This document shows positions 25,362 to 35,732 of a stretch of DNA of 57,882 nucleotides, in pieces (position 1 is the first letter of the stretch; each line of letters starts with the position of its first letter). The position numbers were made by a program, and so were the translations under genes. Source of the stretch: an uncultured Caryophanales bacterium (GTDB taxonomy: Bacteria; Bacillota_I; Bacilli_A; Acholeplasmatales; Anaeroplasmataceae); the NCBI GenBank assembly GCA_946626535.1, contig CAMOUK010000006.1, positions 1 to 57,882 of the forward strand, read 5' to 3'. The notes beneath the pieces are model-generated. The model was not told where the DNA came from. It was given only the letters and a program-made list of their open reading frames with translations, and ran no database searches.

Positions 25362-26474
25362 ATGAAAAAACTTAAAATTTTTACATTAATTATATTATCA
25401 GTATTATTAATTTCACTTACGTCTTGTGATGTAAATCTATCTGAAATAATTGATGATTTTACAACTTCATCAGATACTGAAGGTAATATAAAAACTTCAA
25501 ATAATGAAACTAGTGAAGAAATTATTGTAGAGGAAAAAGAAATTGCTCAATATGAATCGGATTATAAAGAACTTTATGGTTATAATCAATTAAAAAATGA
25601 TTATTATGCTGACTTATTAATTGATGTTTATGAAGAATTTTATGAGGCATCATCTACATTTTTAAAAAGCGATAAAGATTATCAGATTGAAACAAATAAT
25701 AATTATTCTTATGTAGTAGTTGATACATATACAGTAAGCTCAAGATATTTAGATGTAGTAGCTTCAGCTTGGATCACTTTTATTGAAGAAAACCCAATTT
25801 ATTATTTCTTATATACTGGCTATACAACATCTGAAGTATCAAGAGGTAAGTATAATTTTTATTTACTAGCTGATCCAGCCTATGCTAAAGCAGAAGCTAG
25901 AGAGGATGCTAATAGTTCAATTGTTGATATGATTAATGAATTTAATTTAGAATTAGGTGAAGAAGAATTATCAGATTATGATAAGGCAAAGCTAATTCAT
26001 GATTTTATTTGTAACAGAGTTGATTATGCATATGATTCAAGTGGTGATGCTTCATCAGAAATATGGGCACATAATATAATTGGTGTTGCTAAAAAGCTAG
26101 GTAGTGTATGTGAATCATATGCTGAGACATATTTATTTTTAAGTAGATTAGTTAATTTAGATTCATTAATTGTACTTGGCTACTCATCAAATGTTGGTCA
26201 TGCTTGGAACTATACAAAAATTGATGGAGTTTGGTATGGAGTTGATGCCACCTGGGATGATGAAGAAGTAATTAACTATAATTACTTTTTAGTATCATCA
26301 AGGATAATGGCAAAAGAGCATGTAGCAAATTCAAATTATTATTATGGCATAGATTATCAGGTAAAGCTTCCAACACTATCAAGTTCAAGCTATGATACAA
26401 GTCTAGATGAAGAAGAACTTATTATACCTTCTTACCCTAGAAGACCTGGTAGAAATCCATGGTTTCATTTTTAA
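25362..26474 (+). CDS. Surface lipoprotein with a transglutaminase-like domain
   Basis: 370 residues. Type II signal peptide with lipobox LTSC (lipidated C22), then a Ser/Thr/Glu-rich tether (25-65). The transglutaminase-like core has all three catalytic residues in order: C250 in GSVCESYAE, H280 in VGHAWNY and D295 in GVDATWDDE. It is preceded by KAKLIHDFICNRVDYAYD, the usual helix of this cysteine-protease-like fold. The tail is short and Pro/Arg-rich. Likely a cell-wall-facing peptidase or crosslinking enzyme. It has its own GAGGTGG site and terminator. Confidence 0.88.
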   Translation: MKKLKIFTLIILSVLLISLTSCDVNLSEIIDDFTTSSDTEGNIKTSNNETSEEIIVEEKEIAQYESDYKELYGYNQLKNDYYADLLIDVYEEFYEASSTFLKSDKDYQIETNNNYSYVVVDTYTVSSRYLDVVASAWITFIEENPIYYFLYTGYTTSEVSRGKYNFYLLADPAYAKAEAREDANSSIVDMINEFNLELGEEELSDYDKAKLIHDFICNRVDYAYDSSGDASSEIWAHNIIGVAKKLGSVCESYAETYLFLSRLVNLDSLIVLGYSSNVGHAWNYTKIDGVWYGVDATWDDEEVINYNYFLVSSRIMAKEHVANSNYYYGIDYQVKLPTLSSSSYDTSLDEEELIIPSYPRRPGRNPWFHF

Positions 26475-26498
26475 GGAGATTTATTCTCCTTTTTTTAA
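26473..26498 (+). terminator. Terminator after the transglutaminase lipoprotein
   Basis: Stem AAGGAGA (26473-26479) / TCTCCTT (26485-26491), loop TTTAT, then seven T. Confidence 0.88.
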
Positions 26499-26532
26499 TG
26501 CTTATATTTCATATAAGAGGTCTTCATTTTCA

Positions 26533-26561
26533 TTGACAAAATTGATAAAAAATCATATAAT
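26533..26561 (+). promoter_or_regulatory. Consensus sigma-A promoter for glyQS-dnaG-rpoD
   Basis: TTGACA (26533-26538), 17-bp spacer, TATAAT (26556-26561): both hexamers perfect. Only about 32 nt separate the start site from the glyQS ATG, so no T-box fits. Confidence 0.88.
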
Positions 26562-26599
26562 ATGCTCTAATGGTGTTTGTTTTTTGGGAGGGGTTTATT

Positions 26600-27979
26600 A
26601 TGCAAAAAATTTCACTTGAAGGTTTAGTAGCTTTTTTAAAGGAACAAGGCTTTGTTTTTCAAGGCTCTGAAATATATGGAGGTCTTGCAAATGCATGGGA
26701 TTATGGTCCACTTGGTGTTGAATTAAAAAACAATATCAAACAAGCTTGGTGGGCTAAATTCGTTAAGCAAAATAAGCTTAATGTAGGACTAGATGCAGCT
26801 ATTTTAATGAATAGACAAACTTGGGTAGCATCAGGACATATCTCATCATTTTCTGACCCGCTAATCGATTGTAAGAAGTGTCATGCTAGATATAGAGCTG
26901 ATAAGCTAATTGAAGATCATTCAAAGGGCGAAATCACTGGTGATGGTATGACTAATGAACAATTAGTTGACTACATTCAAAAGAATAATATCGTTTGTCC
27001 AAAGTGTGGTTCAAATGATTTTACAGACATTAGAAGATTTAATCTAATGTTTAAGACACATCAAGGTGTTATTGAGGATTCAGCTAATGAAATTTATTTA
27101 AGACCTGAAACAGCTCAAGGTATATTTGTAAATTTCAAGAATGTTGCTAGAACAACAAGAAAGAAAATACCATTTGGTATTGGCCAAATTGGTAAATCAT
27201 TTAGAAATGAAATCACTCCAGGTAATTTCATTTTCAGAACAAGAGAATTTGAACAGATGGAATTAGAATTCTTCTGTAAGCCAGGAACAGAGATTGAATG
27301 GTTCAATCACTGGAGAACTTATTGTATGGATTTCTTAAAGCTAATTGGTGTTGATCCAGAAAAGCTAAGATATAGAGATCATGAAAAGGAAGAATTATCA
27401 TTCTATTCAAATGCTACAACAGATATCGAATTCGCATTCCCTTGGGGATGGGGTGAGCTATGGGGTATCGCATCTAGAACAGATTATGACTTAAAGGCTC
27501 ATCAAAATTGCTCAAAGGAAAATTTAGAATACCTAGATCCAACAGATAATACAAAATATCTACCTTATGTTGTAGAACCATCTGTAGGTGTTGAAAGAAT
27601 GCTTTTATCAGTATTATTCTCTGCATATGATGAGGAAGAAGGCGCAAATGGTGATAAGAGAGTTGTATTAAGATTAATACCAGCTTTAGCACCATATAAG
27701 GTTGCAGTTTTACCTCTTATTAAAAAGAATCATGCAGATAAGGCAAATGAAATCTATGATGAGCTAGTTAAGCATTTCTCATGTGTATATGATGAGGCAG
27801 CTAACATTGGTAAGCGTTATAGAAGACAAGATGCAATTGGTACTCCATATTGTATTACAGTAGATGATGATACATTAAATAATGGTACAGTTACATTAAG
27901 AGATAGAGATACAATGGAACAAGTTGTATTAAAGGTTGAGGATTTAGTTTCATATATTGAAAATAAGATTTTATTATAA
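26600..27979 (+). CDS. glyQS: Glycyl-tRNA synthetase (alpha2 type)
   Basis: Charges tRNA-Gly; single-chain class II enzyme, 459 aa, the form shared with archaea and many Gram-positives. Start segment [23 protein letters not shown], then a small zinc insertion with CKKCHARY (near 81-88) and CPKCGSNDF (near 134). [13 protein letters not shown] (motif 2 region), [21 protein letters not shown], and the C-terminal RDRDTMEQV anticodon-binding end. The GGGAGGGG site lies just before ATG 26600; ten codons upstream in the open frame are leader. Confidence 0.95.
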   Translation: MQKISLEGLVAFLKEQGFVFQGSEIYGGLANAWDYGPLGVELKNNIKQAWWAKFVKQNKLNVGLDAAILMNRQTWVASGHISSFSDPLIDCKKCHARYRADKLIEDHSKGEITGDGMTNEQLVDYIQKNNIVCPKCGSNDFTDIRRFNLMFKTHQGVIEDSANEIYLRPETAQGIFVNFKNVARTTRKKIPFGIGQIGKSFRNEITPGNFIFRTREFEQMELEFFCKPGTEIEWFNHWRTYCMDFLKLIGVDPEKLRYRDHEKEELSFYSNATTDIEFAFPWGWGELWGIASRTDYDLKAHQNCSKENLEYLDPTDNTKYLPYVVEPSVGVERMLLSVLFSAYDEEEGANGDKRVVLRLIPALAPYKVAVLPLIKKNHADKANEIYDELVKHFSCVYDEAANIGKRYRRQDAIGTPYCITVDDDTLNNGTVTLRDRDTMEQVVLKVEDLVSYIENKILL

Positions 27980-27996
27980 TTTTTTAAGGAGGAACT

Positions 27997-29820
27997 ATGG
28001 CTACACCAGAAGAAATTAATAGTGTTATAGAAGCTTGTGATATCGTAGCTTTAGTATCTGAATATGTCCATTTAGAAAAAACTGGAAAAAATTATAAGGG
28101 CTTATGTCCATTTCATAATGAAAAGACTCCATCATTTGTTGTAACCCCTGAAAAGAAGCTTGCTAAATGCTTCGGTTGTGGTGGAGGAGGAAATCCTATA
28201 ACATTCCTCGAGCAGATAGAAAATATTAGCTTTGGTGAAGCTTTAGAAAGGCTAGCTGAAAGAGAAAATATTAAGCTATCAGGACCTCAGGCAGTAAAAA
28301 AGGTAAATCCAAATAAGAAGTATTATGATATTATGAATACTGCTGTGCGGTTTTATAAAAAATCCTTAGAGGCCTCTGAATTTGGTCTTGAGGCTAAAAA
28401 ATATTTAGCTGATAGAGGTTTAGATGAAGAAGTCATTAAGGCATTTAATATTGGTCTTTCACCTAAAACAAAGGATTCACTTTATAAGCTATGTAAAGAA
28501 AAATTCAACTATCTAGAGCTTGATATGGTAGATGTTGGATTAATTGATTCCTATAATCGTGATTATCATGATTTATTTGTTGGAAGAATAATGTTTCCTA
28601 TTTATGATGAAATGGGAAATCCTATCGGTTTTAGCGCTAGAATATTTAATAATCCTGATAAGAATCAGCCAAAATATATAAATACTCGTGATACAGTTTT
28701 ATATAAGAAGGGCGATGTAATTTATAATTTATCAAATGCTAAAGCTGAAATAAGAAAGAAAAATAGAGTAATTCTTCACGAAGGCCAAATGGATGTTATT
28801 GCAGCCTATAGAAGTGGCCTAAAGGAAGCAGTATGTACAATGGGAACAGCACTTACTTTATCCCAGGTACAGGTTTTAAAAAAATATACAAATAATGTTG
28901 TTATATGCTACGATGGCGATAGAGCTGGTGTGTCATCATCAATTAAAGCCATCAAGCTATTTAAACAAGAAAATTTTAATATCCATTTAGTATTACTTCC
29001 AGATAATCAGGACCCTGATGAATATGTAAAGAAATATGGTACTGAAGAATATGTTAAATATTTTGAAAATCATCAGCTTGATGAATATGCCTATGTATTT
29101 GAACGTGCTTTTATAGGAAAAGATTTAAATGACTCAAATCAGGTATTAGAATCAAGAAATGAAATATTTAATATATTAGTTTCATCAGAAAGTAAAATAA
29201 TAGAAGAAAGATATTTAAGGCTTTTAGCTAATAAGCTTCAAATATCATATGATTTATTACTTTCAGACTATAATAGCTACAAGGGCTTTTCAGATGATGA
29301 TGAATTTTTAACATCAGATGATTATGTTACTCCAGTAGTTAATAATTATAGTAATGTCTTTAAATCAAATGCTCAAATAAGGTTATTTATGTATGCGAAA
29401 GCTTCAAAGGAAAAAGCCTTATATATAGATTCTAAGTTATCAAATATGATGAGTGGATTAAGTCTAGAAAATCAAATTTTGTGGGTTAATTTAATCAATA
29501 ATTTTTATGAAAAAAATGATATATTTGATGAAGAAAGATTCCTACAATCATTAGATAATGAAAATAGAGCATATTATTTTAAGATTACAGATGAACTAAT
29601 AAAAGATAAAAATCCATATAATGAAGTAGATTTAGAGGCCTGCTTAGAAAAGGTTAGATTGATGCAGATTGATAATGAAAATAAAAAATTATCTAATCAA
29701 TTATTTAATGAGATGGATTCAAAAGCTAAAGTGGATATATTGGTGAATAAATTTAAGAATAAACAAAAGAAAAACAATTTACAAAGGAGAGCAAAAAATG
29801 GACCTAGAGACAGCAATTAA
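27997..29820 (+). CDS. dnaG: DNA primase
   Basis: Makes RNA primers at the replication fork. Zinc-binding domain with C37, H40, C58, C61 (CPFH and CFGC). The RNA polymerase core includes [31 protein letters not shown] and [14 protein letters not shown]. The Toprim domain is [17 protein letters not shown] then [11 protein letters not shown] (DxD). A C-terminal helicase-interaction domain follows (about 430-607). Size is typical. GGAGG lies before the ATG. Its last 23 bases overlap rpoD, the ancient dnaG-rpoD arrangement. Confidence 0.96.
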   Translation: MATPEEINSVIEACDIVALVSEYVHLEKTGKNYKGLCPFHNEKTPSFVVTPEKKLAKCFGCGGGGNPITFLEQIENISFGEALERLAERENIKLSGPQAVKKVNPNKKYYDIMNTAVRFYKKSLEASEFGLEAKKYLADRGLDEEVIKAFNIGLSPKTKDSLYKLCKEKFNYLELDMVDVGLIDSYNRDYHDLFVGRIMFPIYDEMGNPIGFSARIFNNPDKNQPKYINTRDTVLYKKGDVIYNLSNAKAEIRKKNRVILHEGQMDVIAAYRSGLKEAVCTMGTALTLSQVQVLKKYTNNVVICYDGDRAGVSSSIKAIKLFKQENFNIHLVLLPDNQDPDEYVKKYGTEEYVKYFENHQLDEYAYVFERAFIGKDLNDSNQVLESRNEIFNILVSSESKIIEERYLRLLANKLQISYDLLLSDYNSYKGFSDDDEFLTSDDYVTPVVNNYSNVFKSNAQIRLFMYAKASKEKALYIDSKLSNMMSGLSLENQILWVNLINNFYEKNDIFDEERFLQSLDNENRAYYFKITDELIKDKNPYNEVDLEACLEKVRLMQIDNENKKLSNQLFNEMDSKAKVDILVNKFKNKQKKNNLQRRAKNGPRDSN

Positions 29821-30979
29821 GGAATTAACAGAATTAGCTAAAAATAATAATGGTGTTCTTACTAATTTAGATCTTTTAAAGTATTATACAGAAGATCGGA
29901 CAGAATACGATAAGCTAGAAAAGGCATTACAGGACCAGGATATTACAATTAATCAGGTTGAAGATGATGAAGAAATTATCGAAGAGCCTATGATTATAGA
30001 AGAAGAGGAAGTTGATATTTCAACATATGACCAACTACCATCTTCAGTAAAGGTTGATGACCCTGTAAGAATGTATTTAAAGGAAATTGGTAATATTCCT
30101 CTATTAACATTAGAACAAGAAACTAAATATGCTAAGGAAGTTGAAGCAGGTAGAGATGCTAAGGCTAAATTAGAGGTTATTGAGGCAGATGACCAAAATA
30201 CTGTATCTCAAGAGGATTATGAGGCATTACTTGATTTATCTGATGCTGCTGATTATGCAAAAGAAAAGCTTGTTGATGCTAACCTAAGACTTGTTGTATC
30301 TATCGCAAAAAGATATTTAGGTAGAGGCTTACAATTCCTAGATTTAATTCAAGAAGGTAATATGGGTCTTATTAAGGCTGTAGATAAATTTGATTCTACA
30401 AAGGGCTATAAGTTCTCAACATATGCTACTTGGTGGATTAGACAAGCTATCACAAGAGCTGTTGCCGATCAAGCAAGAACTATAAGAATTCCAGTTCATA
30501 TGGTTGAAACAATCAATAGATTAGTTAGAACACAACGTCAATTAGTTCAAGAATTATCTAGAGAGCCTTCTCAACAAGAAATTGCTGATAGAATGGGAAT
30601 TTCAGTTGAAAGAGTTCAACAAATTCAAAAAATTGCTCAAGAGCCTATCTCTTTAGAACAACCAGTTGGTGAAGAGGAGGATTCATCTTTAGGTGATTTC
30701 ATTTCAGATCCACATGCTCTAGACCCTTATGAATATACAGCTAAGATGAAGCTAAAGGAAGAATTAAATGAGGTTTTAGCTACACTTACTGAAAGAGAAG
30801 AAAGAGTAATAAGATTAAGATTTGGTCTTATCGATGGGAGACAAAGAACGCTTGAAGAAGTAGGTAAAGAATTTAACGTTACAAGAGAGCGTATAAGACA
30901 AATTGAAGCAAAGGCTTTAAAGAAATTAAGAAATCCAGCACGTACAAGAAAATTAAAGGATTTCGTAGTACGTCATTAA
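29798..30979 (+). CDS. rpoD: Primary sigma factor (sigma-70/sigma-A)
   Basis: 393 residues. Acidic N-terminal region 1.1-like part (1-75). Region 1.2 is [17 protein letters not shown]. Regions 2.1-2.4 include [33 protein letters not shown] and [18 protein letters not shown]. Region 3 is [13 protein letters not shown]. Region 4.2 is [30 protein letters not shown]. It recognises TTGACA/TATAAT, which matches the promoters seen in the window. AAAGGAGA inside the dnaG 3' end serves as its ribosome-binding site. Confidence 0.97.
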   Translation: MDLETAIKELTELAKNNNGVLTNLDLLKYYTEDRTEYDKLEKALQDQDITINQVEDDEEIIEEPMIIEEEEVDISTYDQLPSSVKVDDPVRMYLKEIGNIPLLTLEQETKYAKEVEAGRDAKAKLEVIEADDQNTVSQEDYEALLDLSDAADYAKEKLVDANLRLVVSIAKRYLGRGLQFLDLIQEGNMGLIKAVDKFDSTKGYKFSTYATWWIRQAITRAVADQARTIRIPVHMVETINRLVRTQRQLVQELSREPSQQEIADRMGISVERVQQIQKIAQEPISLEQPVGEEEDSSLGDFISDPHALDPYEYTAKMKLKEELNEVLATLTEREERVIRLRFGLIDGRQRTLEEVGKEFNVTRERIRQIEAKALKKLRNPARTRKLKDFVVRH

Positions 30980-30982
30980 TTA

Positions 30983-31012
30983 AAATGCTTCCGTTTGGAA
31001 GCATTTATTTTT
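30983..31012 (+). terminator. Terminator after rpoD
   Basis: Stem AAATGCTTCC (30983-30992) / GGAAGCATTT (30997-31006), loop GTTT, then ATTTTT. The next gene starts 18 bp later with no visible promoter, so read-through is likely. Confidence 0.8.
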
Positions 31013-31023
31013 AGGAGATTATT

Positions 31024-32445
31024 ATGGATAGAATAGAATTATTATCATCATTATTAAAGAATTCTAAGAAAGTAGCTGATTGTGGCTGTGACCATGGCTA
31101 CGTATTAATAGATGCTTTAAAAAAATATGATGTCGAAGAAGCTATATTTATTGATGTAAATAAAGAGCCACTTGCTCTAGCAAATAAAAATTATATAAAT
31201 TCTAAATTAGAGAAAAAAGCTTCATTTATTCTATCTGATGGCTTTAAAGATTGTAATTTAGAATTTGATACAGCTGTTATAGCTGGAATGGGTGGTATTT
31301 TAATTAAAAATATTTTAGAAGAATCATATTTAAAAATAAAAGATAAAAAATTAATTCTACAGCCTAATTCAGATAGATATTTAGTAAGAAAATATTTAAA
31401 TGAAAATAGCTTTAAAATTGTAGAAGAATATGCTTTATATGATTCAAATAAGTATTATGAAATAATTGTAGCTATTCCAGGAAAAGAAGACTTAAACGAA
31501 CTAGATTTAAATTATGGTCCAATATTAAGAAAAAATAAAAATGAGGCTTTCTTAAATTATTATAATAATTTATTAGAACAGCTAAATGATTATATTCCTT
31601 CAATTAAGGATAATCAAAAGAAGGAAGAAAAGCTTGAAGAATTTAGAAATTTAATAAAGATTACTACTAAAGGTATCTACGATAAAAAGTATATAAATAA
31701 TACTAAAAATTATTATGAAACATATTTTATAGATGATAAAAGAAGACCTACTATAATTGTTTCTCCAGGTGGAGGCTATGCTTATTGTAGTCCAAGAGAA
31801 AAAGGCCCTATTGTCTATAAATTTAATGAATTAGGCTATCATGTAGTAGTTGTTGACTATCTAGTAACTAAAGAAGCATATCCTATGCCAGGAATGTATT
31901 TTGCAAGTGTCATAAATGAAATTAAAAATGATCCAAAAATATCTATATTAATCGGCTTAGGCTTTTCAGCGGGTGGTCATAATATTTTAGAGGTAAATGT
32001 CCATAACGACTTATACAATGTTTCTAAGCTACCTTTATTAATGCTTGCATATCCTGTTATAACTTCTGATGAAAGATATTATCATAATGGCTCATTTGTT
32101 AATTTATTACAAAATAAGGATTCTAAGGAATTAAGAGAAAAATTATCCTTAGAAAAGGAAATACAAAATAATTCAATTAATGATTTATTCTTATGGGGTA
32201 CTATAACTGATGAATCAGTTAATTATATGAATTCAATATTATTATTAGAGTCTTGTAAAAAGAGCAATATAAATGTTGAATATCATCTATATCCAATGGG
32301 CTCTCATGGTCTTTCATCAGCTGATTTTAGATCTGCTGAAGGAAATATTAATAAAATTAATCCATATATTGCAGATTGGATTCTGCTAGCTCATAAATGG
32401 ATAAGTAAAAAAATAGAAGAATTGAATCACAATTCTTCTAAGTAA
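31024..32445 (+). CDS. Fusion: TrmK tRNA m1A22 methyltransferase + alpha/beta-hydrolase esterase
   Basis: 473 residues in two parts. Residues 1-215 match TrmK, which makes m1A22 in tRNA: VADCGCDHGYVLID (17-30, SAM motif), AVIAGMGGILI (84-94), LQPN (112-115), and the C-terminal helical coil to about 212. TrmK after rpoD is the normal Bacillota order. Residues 235-465 are a small acetyl-esterase-like hydrolase: oxyanion segment VSPGGGYAY (246-254), nucleophile GFSAGGH (S315), acid TDESV (D396) and GSHGLS (H428). There is no in-frame ATG between residues 89 and 288, so the second part is not separately started at an ATG. The usual partner gene yqfO is missing. The 3' end overlaps convergent ispH by 19 bp. 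Confidence 0.85.
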   Translation: MDRIELLSSLLKNSKKVADCGCDHGYVLIDALKKYDVEEAIFIDVNKEPLALANKNYINSKLEKKASFILSDGFKDCNLEFDTAVIAGMGGILIKNILEESYLKIKDKKLILQPNSDRYLVRKYLNENSFKIVEEYALYDSNKYYEIIVAIPGKEDLNELDLNYGPILRKNKNEAFLNYYNNLLEQLNDYIPSIKDNQKKEEKLEEFRNLIKITTKGIYDKKYINNTKNYYETYFIDDKRRPTIIVSPGGGYAYCSPREKGPIVYKFNELGYHVVVVDYLVTKEAYPMPGMYFASVINEIKNDPKISILIGLGFSAGGHNILEVNVHNDLYNVSKLPLLMLAYPVITSDERYYHNGSFVNLLQNKDSKELREKLSLEKEIQNNSINDLFLWGTITDESVNYMNSILLLESCKKSNINVEYHLYPMGSHGLSSADFRSAEGNINKINPYIADWILLAHKWISKKIEELNHNSSK

Positions 32446-33290
32446 TTAATTATTTCATCTACAATATATGAAGGAGTAGAAGCTCCACTAGAAATATTTA
32501 TAGTGTTTATATTTTTTAAATCATAAGATTTTAATTCATTTAAATCTTCAACTAAAATTGTTTTAATTAGAGCTTGTTCAAGACTAACCTTGGCAAGCTT
32601 TTTTGTATTTGAAGATAATTTATCGCCAACTACGATACATAAATCGGCTTTAGGCTGGTTTTTCATAGCCTCCTGCCTAATAGTTGTCGCATTACAAATC
32701 TTATCGTCTATAACGATATTTTTATATTTATTATTTAATTTATTAAATAAATTAAAAATATCATATTTTGATAAAGTAGTTTGATTTGTACAATAAATTA
32801 GTTTATTATCGATATTTAAATTATTAATATCATCTTCATTTGTTATGAAATGAATCTTATCAGATATACCTAAAACACCTTCACATTCTGGATGATTTTT
32901 AGTACCTATATAAATTATTTCATAGCCCTTATTTAAATAATCATTAATCTTTTGATGTACTATTTTAACATAACCACATGTAGCATCAATAATATTTAAT
33001 TTTTTTTCTATAGCTTTTCTATAAACTAAAGGACTTACACCATGAGCTGAAAAAACTACACTACCATCGTTAATACTATCTAATAATTCTAGTCTAGTTT
33101 TATTTTTGTCCTCAACTAAAATAACACCTTTGTTAATAAAACTATTTACTACATTTTTATTATGAATAATACTACCTAAAAGATAGATAGGCTTTTTAGT
33201 AGAAGGATTATTAATTGCCTCATCTATAATATCTAAGGCTCTTTTAACACCATTACAATAGCCTTGAGGTTCAATTTTATTTATTTTCAT
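32427..33290 (-). CDS. ispH: 4-hydroxy-3-methylbut-2-enyl diphosphate reductase
   Basis: Last enzyme of the MEP pathway, making IPP and DMAPP with a [4Fe-4S] cluster. Cluster cysteines are C12 (GYCNGV), C105 (DATCGYV) and C199 (DKICNAT). VFSAHGVSP, GTKNHPECEGVLG, YCTNQTTLS and SGASTPSYIVDEI are the usual active-site signatures. 287 aa, typical. It overlaps the uppS 3' end by 14 bases, so the pair links IPP supply to undecaprenyl carrier synthesis. This proves the organism uses the MEP route, though no other MEP gene is in the window. Confidence 0.94.
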   Translation of the reverse strand: MKINKIEPQGYCNGVKRALDIIDEAINNPSTKKPIYLLGSIIHNKNVVNSFINKGVILVEDKNKTRLELLDSINDGSVVFSAHGVSPLVYRKAIEKKLNIIDATCGYVKIVHQKINDYLNKGYEIIYIGTKNHPECEGVLGISDKIHFITNEDDINNLNIDNKLIYCTNQTTLSKYDIFNLFNKLNNKYKNIVIDDKICNATTIRQEAMKNQPKADLCIVVGDKLSSNTKKLAKVSLEQALIKTILVEDLNELKSYDLKNINTINISSGASTPSYIVDEIINYLEEL

Positions 33291-34005
33291 CTAAACCACC
33301 AAAGCGTCTTTTTCTTCCTTGGAATTCTACTAAGGCCTTAATTAAATCTTCCTTACCAAAATCAGGCCATAATGTATCTGTAAAATATAATTCAGCATAG
33401 CTCATTTGCCATAATAAGAAATTAGATAATCTTTGTTCACCTGATGTTCTAATTAATAAATCTAGCTTAGGGAAGCCCTTAGTATATAAATTATCAGAAA
33501 TCATTTGAGGATTAATATCTTTAGGTTCAATCTCATTATCCTTAACCTTCTCTGCGATATGCTTTACAGCAGTAGTTATTTCTTCATATGAACCATAATC
33601 AAAACAAATAGCTAAGGTTAAGCCAGTATGATCTTTAGTCATCTGTTCAATTTCATTTATTACACCAAGTAGCTCATCATTAAATCTATCACGTCTACCA
33701 ATAAATTGCCATCTAATAGAAGAATTAGCAATTTGTTTTTTAAGTTTTTTAAACATTCTTTCTGGAGCCTTCATTAAATAATCAACTTCATCCTTTGGTC
33801 TAGACCAATTTTCAGTTGAGAAGCAGTAAAGTGTTAGATACTGAATACCTAAATTGTTACATTCTTCAGCAATATTATTGATATTAAATGCGCCCTTTCT
33901 ATGGCCATAGGTTCTTGGTAGCAATCTTTTTTTTGCCCATCTACCATTACCATCTAAAATTATCGCAATATGCTTAGGAATTCTTGTCATATCTAATTCT
34001 GTCAT
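33277..34005 (-). CDS. uppS: Undecaprenyl diphosphate synthase
   Basis: Cis-prenyltransferase that makes the C55 carrier for peptidoglycan, acting at the inner face of the membrane. Signature IPKHIAIILDGNGRWAKKR with the catalytic Asp, then YGHRKGA, LTLYCFSTENWSRP, and at the C terminus DLLIRTSGEQRLSNFLLWQMSYAELYFTDTLWPDF. Full length (242 aa). ATG 34005 has AGGTGATG at good spacing; the open frame extends seven codons further without a better start. It is followed by ispH and not by cdsA/dxr as in Bacillus. Confidence 0.95.
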   Translation of the reverse strand: MTELDMTRIPKHIAIILDGNGRWAKKRLLPRTYGHRKGAFNINNIAEECNNLGIQYLTLYCFSTENWSRPKDEVDYLMKAPERMFKKLKKQIANSSIRWQFIGRRDRFNDELLGVINEIEQMTKDHTGLTLAICFDYGSYEEITTAVKHIAEKVKDNEIEPKDINPQMISDNLYTKGFPKLDLLIRTSGEQRLSNFLLWQMSYAELYFTDTLWPDFGKEDLIKALVEFQGRKRRFGGLDENK

Positions 34006-34069
34006 TTTTTCATCACCTGAAATCATTATATCATATTTTTATATTACATATAAAATTTTTTGTTATTTG

Positions 34070-34098
34070 TCGACATTATTTTTAAATAATGTTATAAT
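34070..34098 (+). promoter_or_regulatory. Promoter for nusB operon with an inverted repeat in the spacer
   Basis: TATAAT at 34093-34098, with TCGACA (34070-34075) 17 bp before it as -35. The spacer carries a perfect 8-4-8 inverted repeat: ACATTATT (34073-34080) and AATAATGT (34085-34092). Confidence 0.5.
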
Positions 34099-34138
34099 AT
34101 TTAAGGTTAAAATAAAAAAGATTTTTGGGAGGTCAAAT

Positions 34139-34522
34139 ATGAACCTACATGATGCAAGAATAGAAGCAATGAAAATATTATATACATTAGATATGAATAA
34201 TTCTTTAGATGAGAAAAATGTTTCATCAGAAGATCCGCTTGCTAAAGAATTAGCTATAAATACAATAAAAGAAGTACAAAAGATAGATTTTATTATTTCA
34301 GTATGCTTAAAAAACTATACATTAAATAGATTAAATTTAGTTGATAAGGCAATTGTAAGACTTGCTACTGCTGAATTATTAAAGGGAGTAGATAAGAAAA
34401 TTGTCATCAATGAAGCATTAGAATTAACAAAGGAATATTCAGATCAAGGAGATCATAAGGCAGTAAGCTTTAACAATAGATTATTAGATACTATAAGTGT
34501 AAGAATGAAGGATTTGATTTAA
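34139..34522 (+). CDS. nusB: Transcription antitermination factor NusB
   Basis: Binds boxA of rRNA leaders with NusE/S10 to prevent early termination. 127 aa, all-helical. Family marks are ARIEAMKILYTLDM at the start, LVDKAIVRLATAELL in the middle and INEALELTKEYSDQGDHKAVSFNNRLLDTI at the end. ATG 34139 follows GGGAGG at seven bases; the 24 codons before it in the same frame are leader. First gene of nusB-xseA-xseB-tlyA-recN. Confidence 0.93.
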   Translation: MNLHDARIEAMKILYTLDMNNSLDEKNVSSEDPLAKELAINTIKEVQKIDFIISVCLKNYTLNRLNLVDKAIVRLATAELLKGVDKKIVINEALELTKEYSDQGDHKAVSFNNRLLDTISVRMKDLI

Positions 34523-34523
34523 T

Positions 34524-35732
34524 ATGGAAGAACGTTATTTAACAGTAACGGCCCTAACTAAATATATAAAATATAAATTTGACCATGATGTTAATCTAGA
34601 AAAGGTATTATTAGAAGGTGAAATTTCTAATTTTAAGCATAATTCACGCGGTCATTTTTATTTTACTTTGAAGGATGAAAATGCCTCAATAAGCGCTATG
34701 ATGTTTGCCTCTTTTGCCTCAAATGTCAAATTTGAGCCAAAGGATGGAATGAAGGTTTATGTTAAAGGAAGCTTATCAGTTTATGAAGCATCAGGTACCT
34801 ACCAGATTTATGTAAATGAGATGAAATCTAATGGTATAGGTGATCTATATTTAGCCTATGAGGAATTAAAAAAGAAGCTAACAGCTCAAGGCCTTTTTGA
34901 TATGGCTCATAAGATGCCAATCCCTAGATTTCCAAATACTATAGGTGTTATTACATCACCTACTGGTGCGGCAGTAAGAGATATCATAAATACAATTACA
35001 AGAAGATATCCTTTAGCTAAAGTAATTCTATATCCAGCTATCGTTCAAGGTGATGAGGCTAAAAATGATATAGTAAAGCAAATCAGAAAGGCTAATGAGG
35101 ACGGACTAGTTGATGTTTTAATCGTTGGTAGAGGTGGAGGCTCAATTGAGGATTTATGGGCATTTAATGAAGAGATAGTTGCCTACGAAATCTACAATTC
35201 AAGCATTCCAATTATTTCAGCTGTAGGTCATGAAATTGATTTTACAATTGCTGACTTTGTTGCTGATGTAAGAGCGGCAACACCAACAGCCGCAGCTGAG
35301 CTTGCAACACCAAATATTGAAACTTTAAAACAAAACATCAATTATTATGTTGATGCCTATACAAAATTAATTAAGCATCTATTTGATACGAGAAAAAAGG
35401 AATTAATTAATGTCGATAGTAGACTTGATGGCTTAAATCCTAAAAAGATTTTAGATAACAAAAAGGAAGTATTAAATTTAAAGGTATTAAAGCTTAATAC
35501 ATTAATTAATCAAATCATTACAACTAAAAAATATAGCTTTGATCTAGCAAAGGCTAATTTAGAATCTAAAAATCCTTTAGCTATTATGGAAAAGGGCTAT
35601 TCAATAAATAAGGTTAACAATAAAATTGTTACAGATGCTAAAAAGGTTAAGGTTGGAGATAAGCTTGAAACAACCTTAAAAAATGGAACAATAATTAGTG
35701 AAATAAAGGAGATAAATATCAATGGAAAATAA
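34524..35732 (+). CDS. xseA: Exodeoxyribonuclease VII large subunit
   Basis: Single-strand DNA exonuclease with XseB. N-terminal OB fold (VLLEGEISNFKHNSRGHFYFTLKDENASISAMMF). The catalytic region has IGVITSPTGAAVRDIINTITRRYP, VLIVGRGGGSIEDLWAFNEE and SAVGHEIDFTIADFVADVRAATPTAAAE. A coiled-coil segment (about 270-350) and a final KGYSINKVN domain complete it. 402 aa is a little short through a reduced coiled coil. Two-base gap after nusB. Confidence 0.95.
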   Translation: MEERYLTVTALTKYIKYKFDHDVNLEKVLLEGEISNFKHNSRGHFYFTLKDENASISAMMFASFASNVKFEPKDGMKVYVKGSLSVYEASGTYQIYVNEMKSNGIGDLYLAYEELKKKLTAQGLFDMAHKMPIPRFPNTIGVITSPTGAAVRDIINTITRRYPLAKVILYPAIVQGDEAKNDIVKQIRKANEDGLVDVLIVGRGGGSIEDLWAFNEEIVAYEIYNSSIPIISAVGHEIDFTIADFVADVRAATPTAAAELATPNIETLKQNINYYVDAYTKLIKHLFDTRKKELINVDSRLDGLNPKKILDNKKEVLNLKVLKLNTLINQIITTKKYSFDLAKANLESKNPLAIMEKGYSINKVNNKIVTDAKKVKVGDKLETTLKNGTIISEIKEININGK

